Origin: JBKPCD01 sp046727175
GTDB lineage: Bacteria > Acidobacteriota > Vicinamibacteria > Vicinamibacterales > 2-12-FULL-66-21
NCBI GenBank assembly: GCA_046727175.1
Contig: JBKPCD010000287.1
Span: forward strand, 1-12,845
Length of the DNA: 12,845 bases
Direction of reading: 5' to 3'
Position numbers and translations under genes: made by a program. This document shows, piece after piece, positions 12,814 to 12,845 of the stretch; positions within the stretch are counted from its first letter, which is position 1; the number at the start of each line of letters is the position of its first letter. The notes beneath the pieces are model-generated. The model did no database searches and had not been told where the DNA came from. It saw only the letters and a list, made by a program, of their open reading frames with translations.

Positions 12814-12845
12814 GCATCGAGGCCCGAACCCCGGCGCCGAGCTGC

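Overview
The window is GC-rich bacterial chromosome, densely coded, with no phage, transposase, rRNA, tRNA or CRISPR signal. The gaps carry short degenerate tandem words (GGTTCAA-, GGGGTTCG-, CTTCTAG- and ACGCGGAT-type) and small perfect palindromes. Together with the gene content, including a Fur-ferritin fusion, this resembles Acidobacteriota of the Vicinamibacteria type. That placement is inference from memory and was not checked by a search.

Left part (1-4065), all on the minus strand and listed in transcription order: a fused class I fumarase (Fe-S enzyme), an A-type Fe-S carrier of the ErpA/IscA family, a protein joining a Fur-family DNA-binding domain to a diiron ferritin/rubrerythrin domain, and a PHP-domain phosphoesterase of the RNase AM/TrpH type. 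The first three share an iron and Fe-S theme: an Fe-S enzyme, a factor that delivers clusters, and a probable iron or peroxide sensor.

Middle part (4208-9258), plus strand: an aspartate ammonia-lyase head-to-head with the fumarase (aspartate to fumarate to malate), an exported SAM-methyltransferase-like protein, an isoprenyl diphosphate synthase with CrtE-like (GGPP) signatures overlapping it by 4 bases, and a 645-residue membrane protein with an alkaline-phosphatase-superfamily domain whose catalytic motifs look degraded. It converges on bioY (biotin uptake, minus strand) across a gap with two strong hairpins.

Right part (9994-12813), plus strand: thiD (thiamine pathway) starting 19 bases from the divergent bioY start; moaE-moaD (molybdopterin synthase) overlapping by 10 bases and bracketed by a perfect 27-bp direct repeat; then prfA (release factor 1).

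Most of this is ordinary housekeeping and cofactor metabolism. The observations most worth a second look are the Fur-ferritin fusion, a MoaD that runs five residues past its functional Gly-Gly terminus, the degenerate phosphatase-superfamily membrane protein, and a recurring pattern in which gene 3' ends run into intergenic repeat DNA that supplies their last codons and stop.
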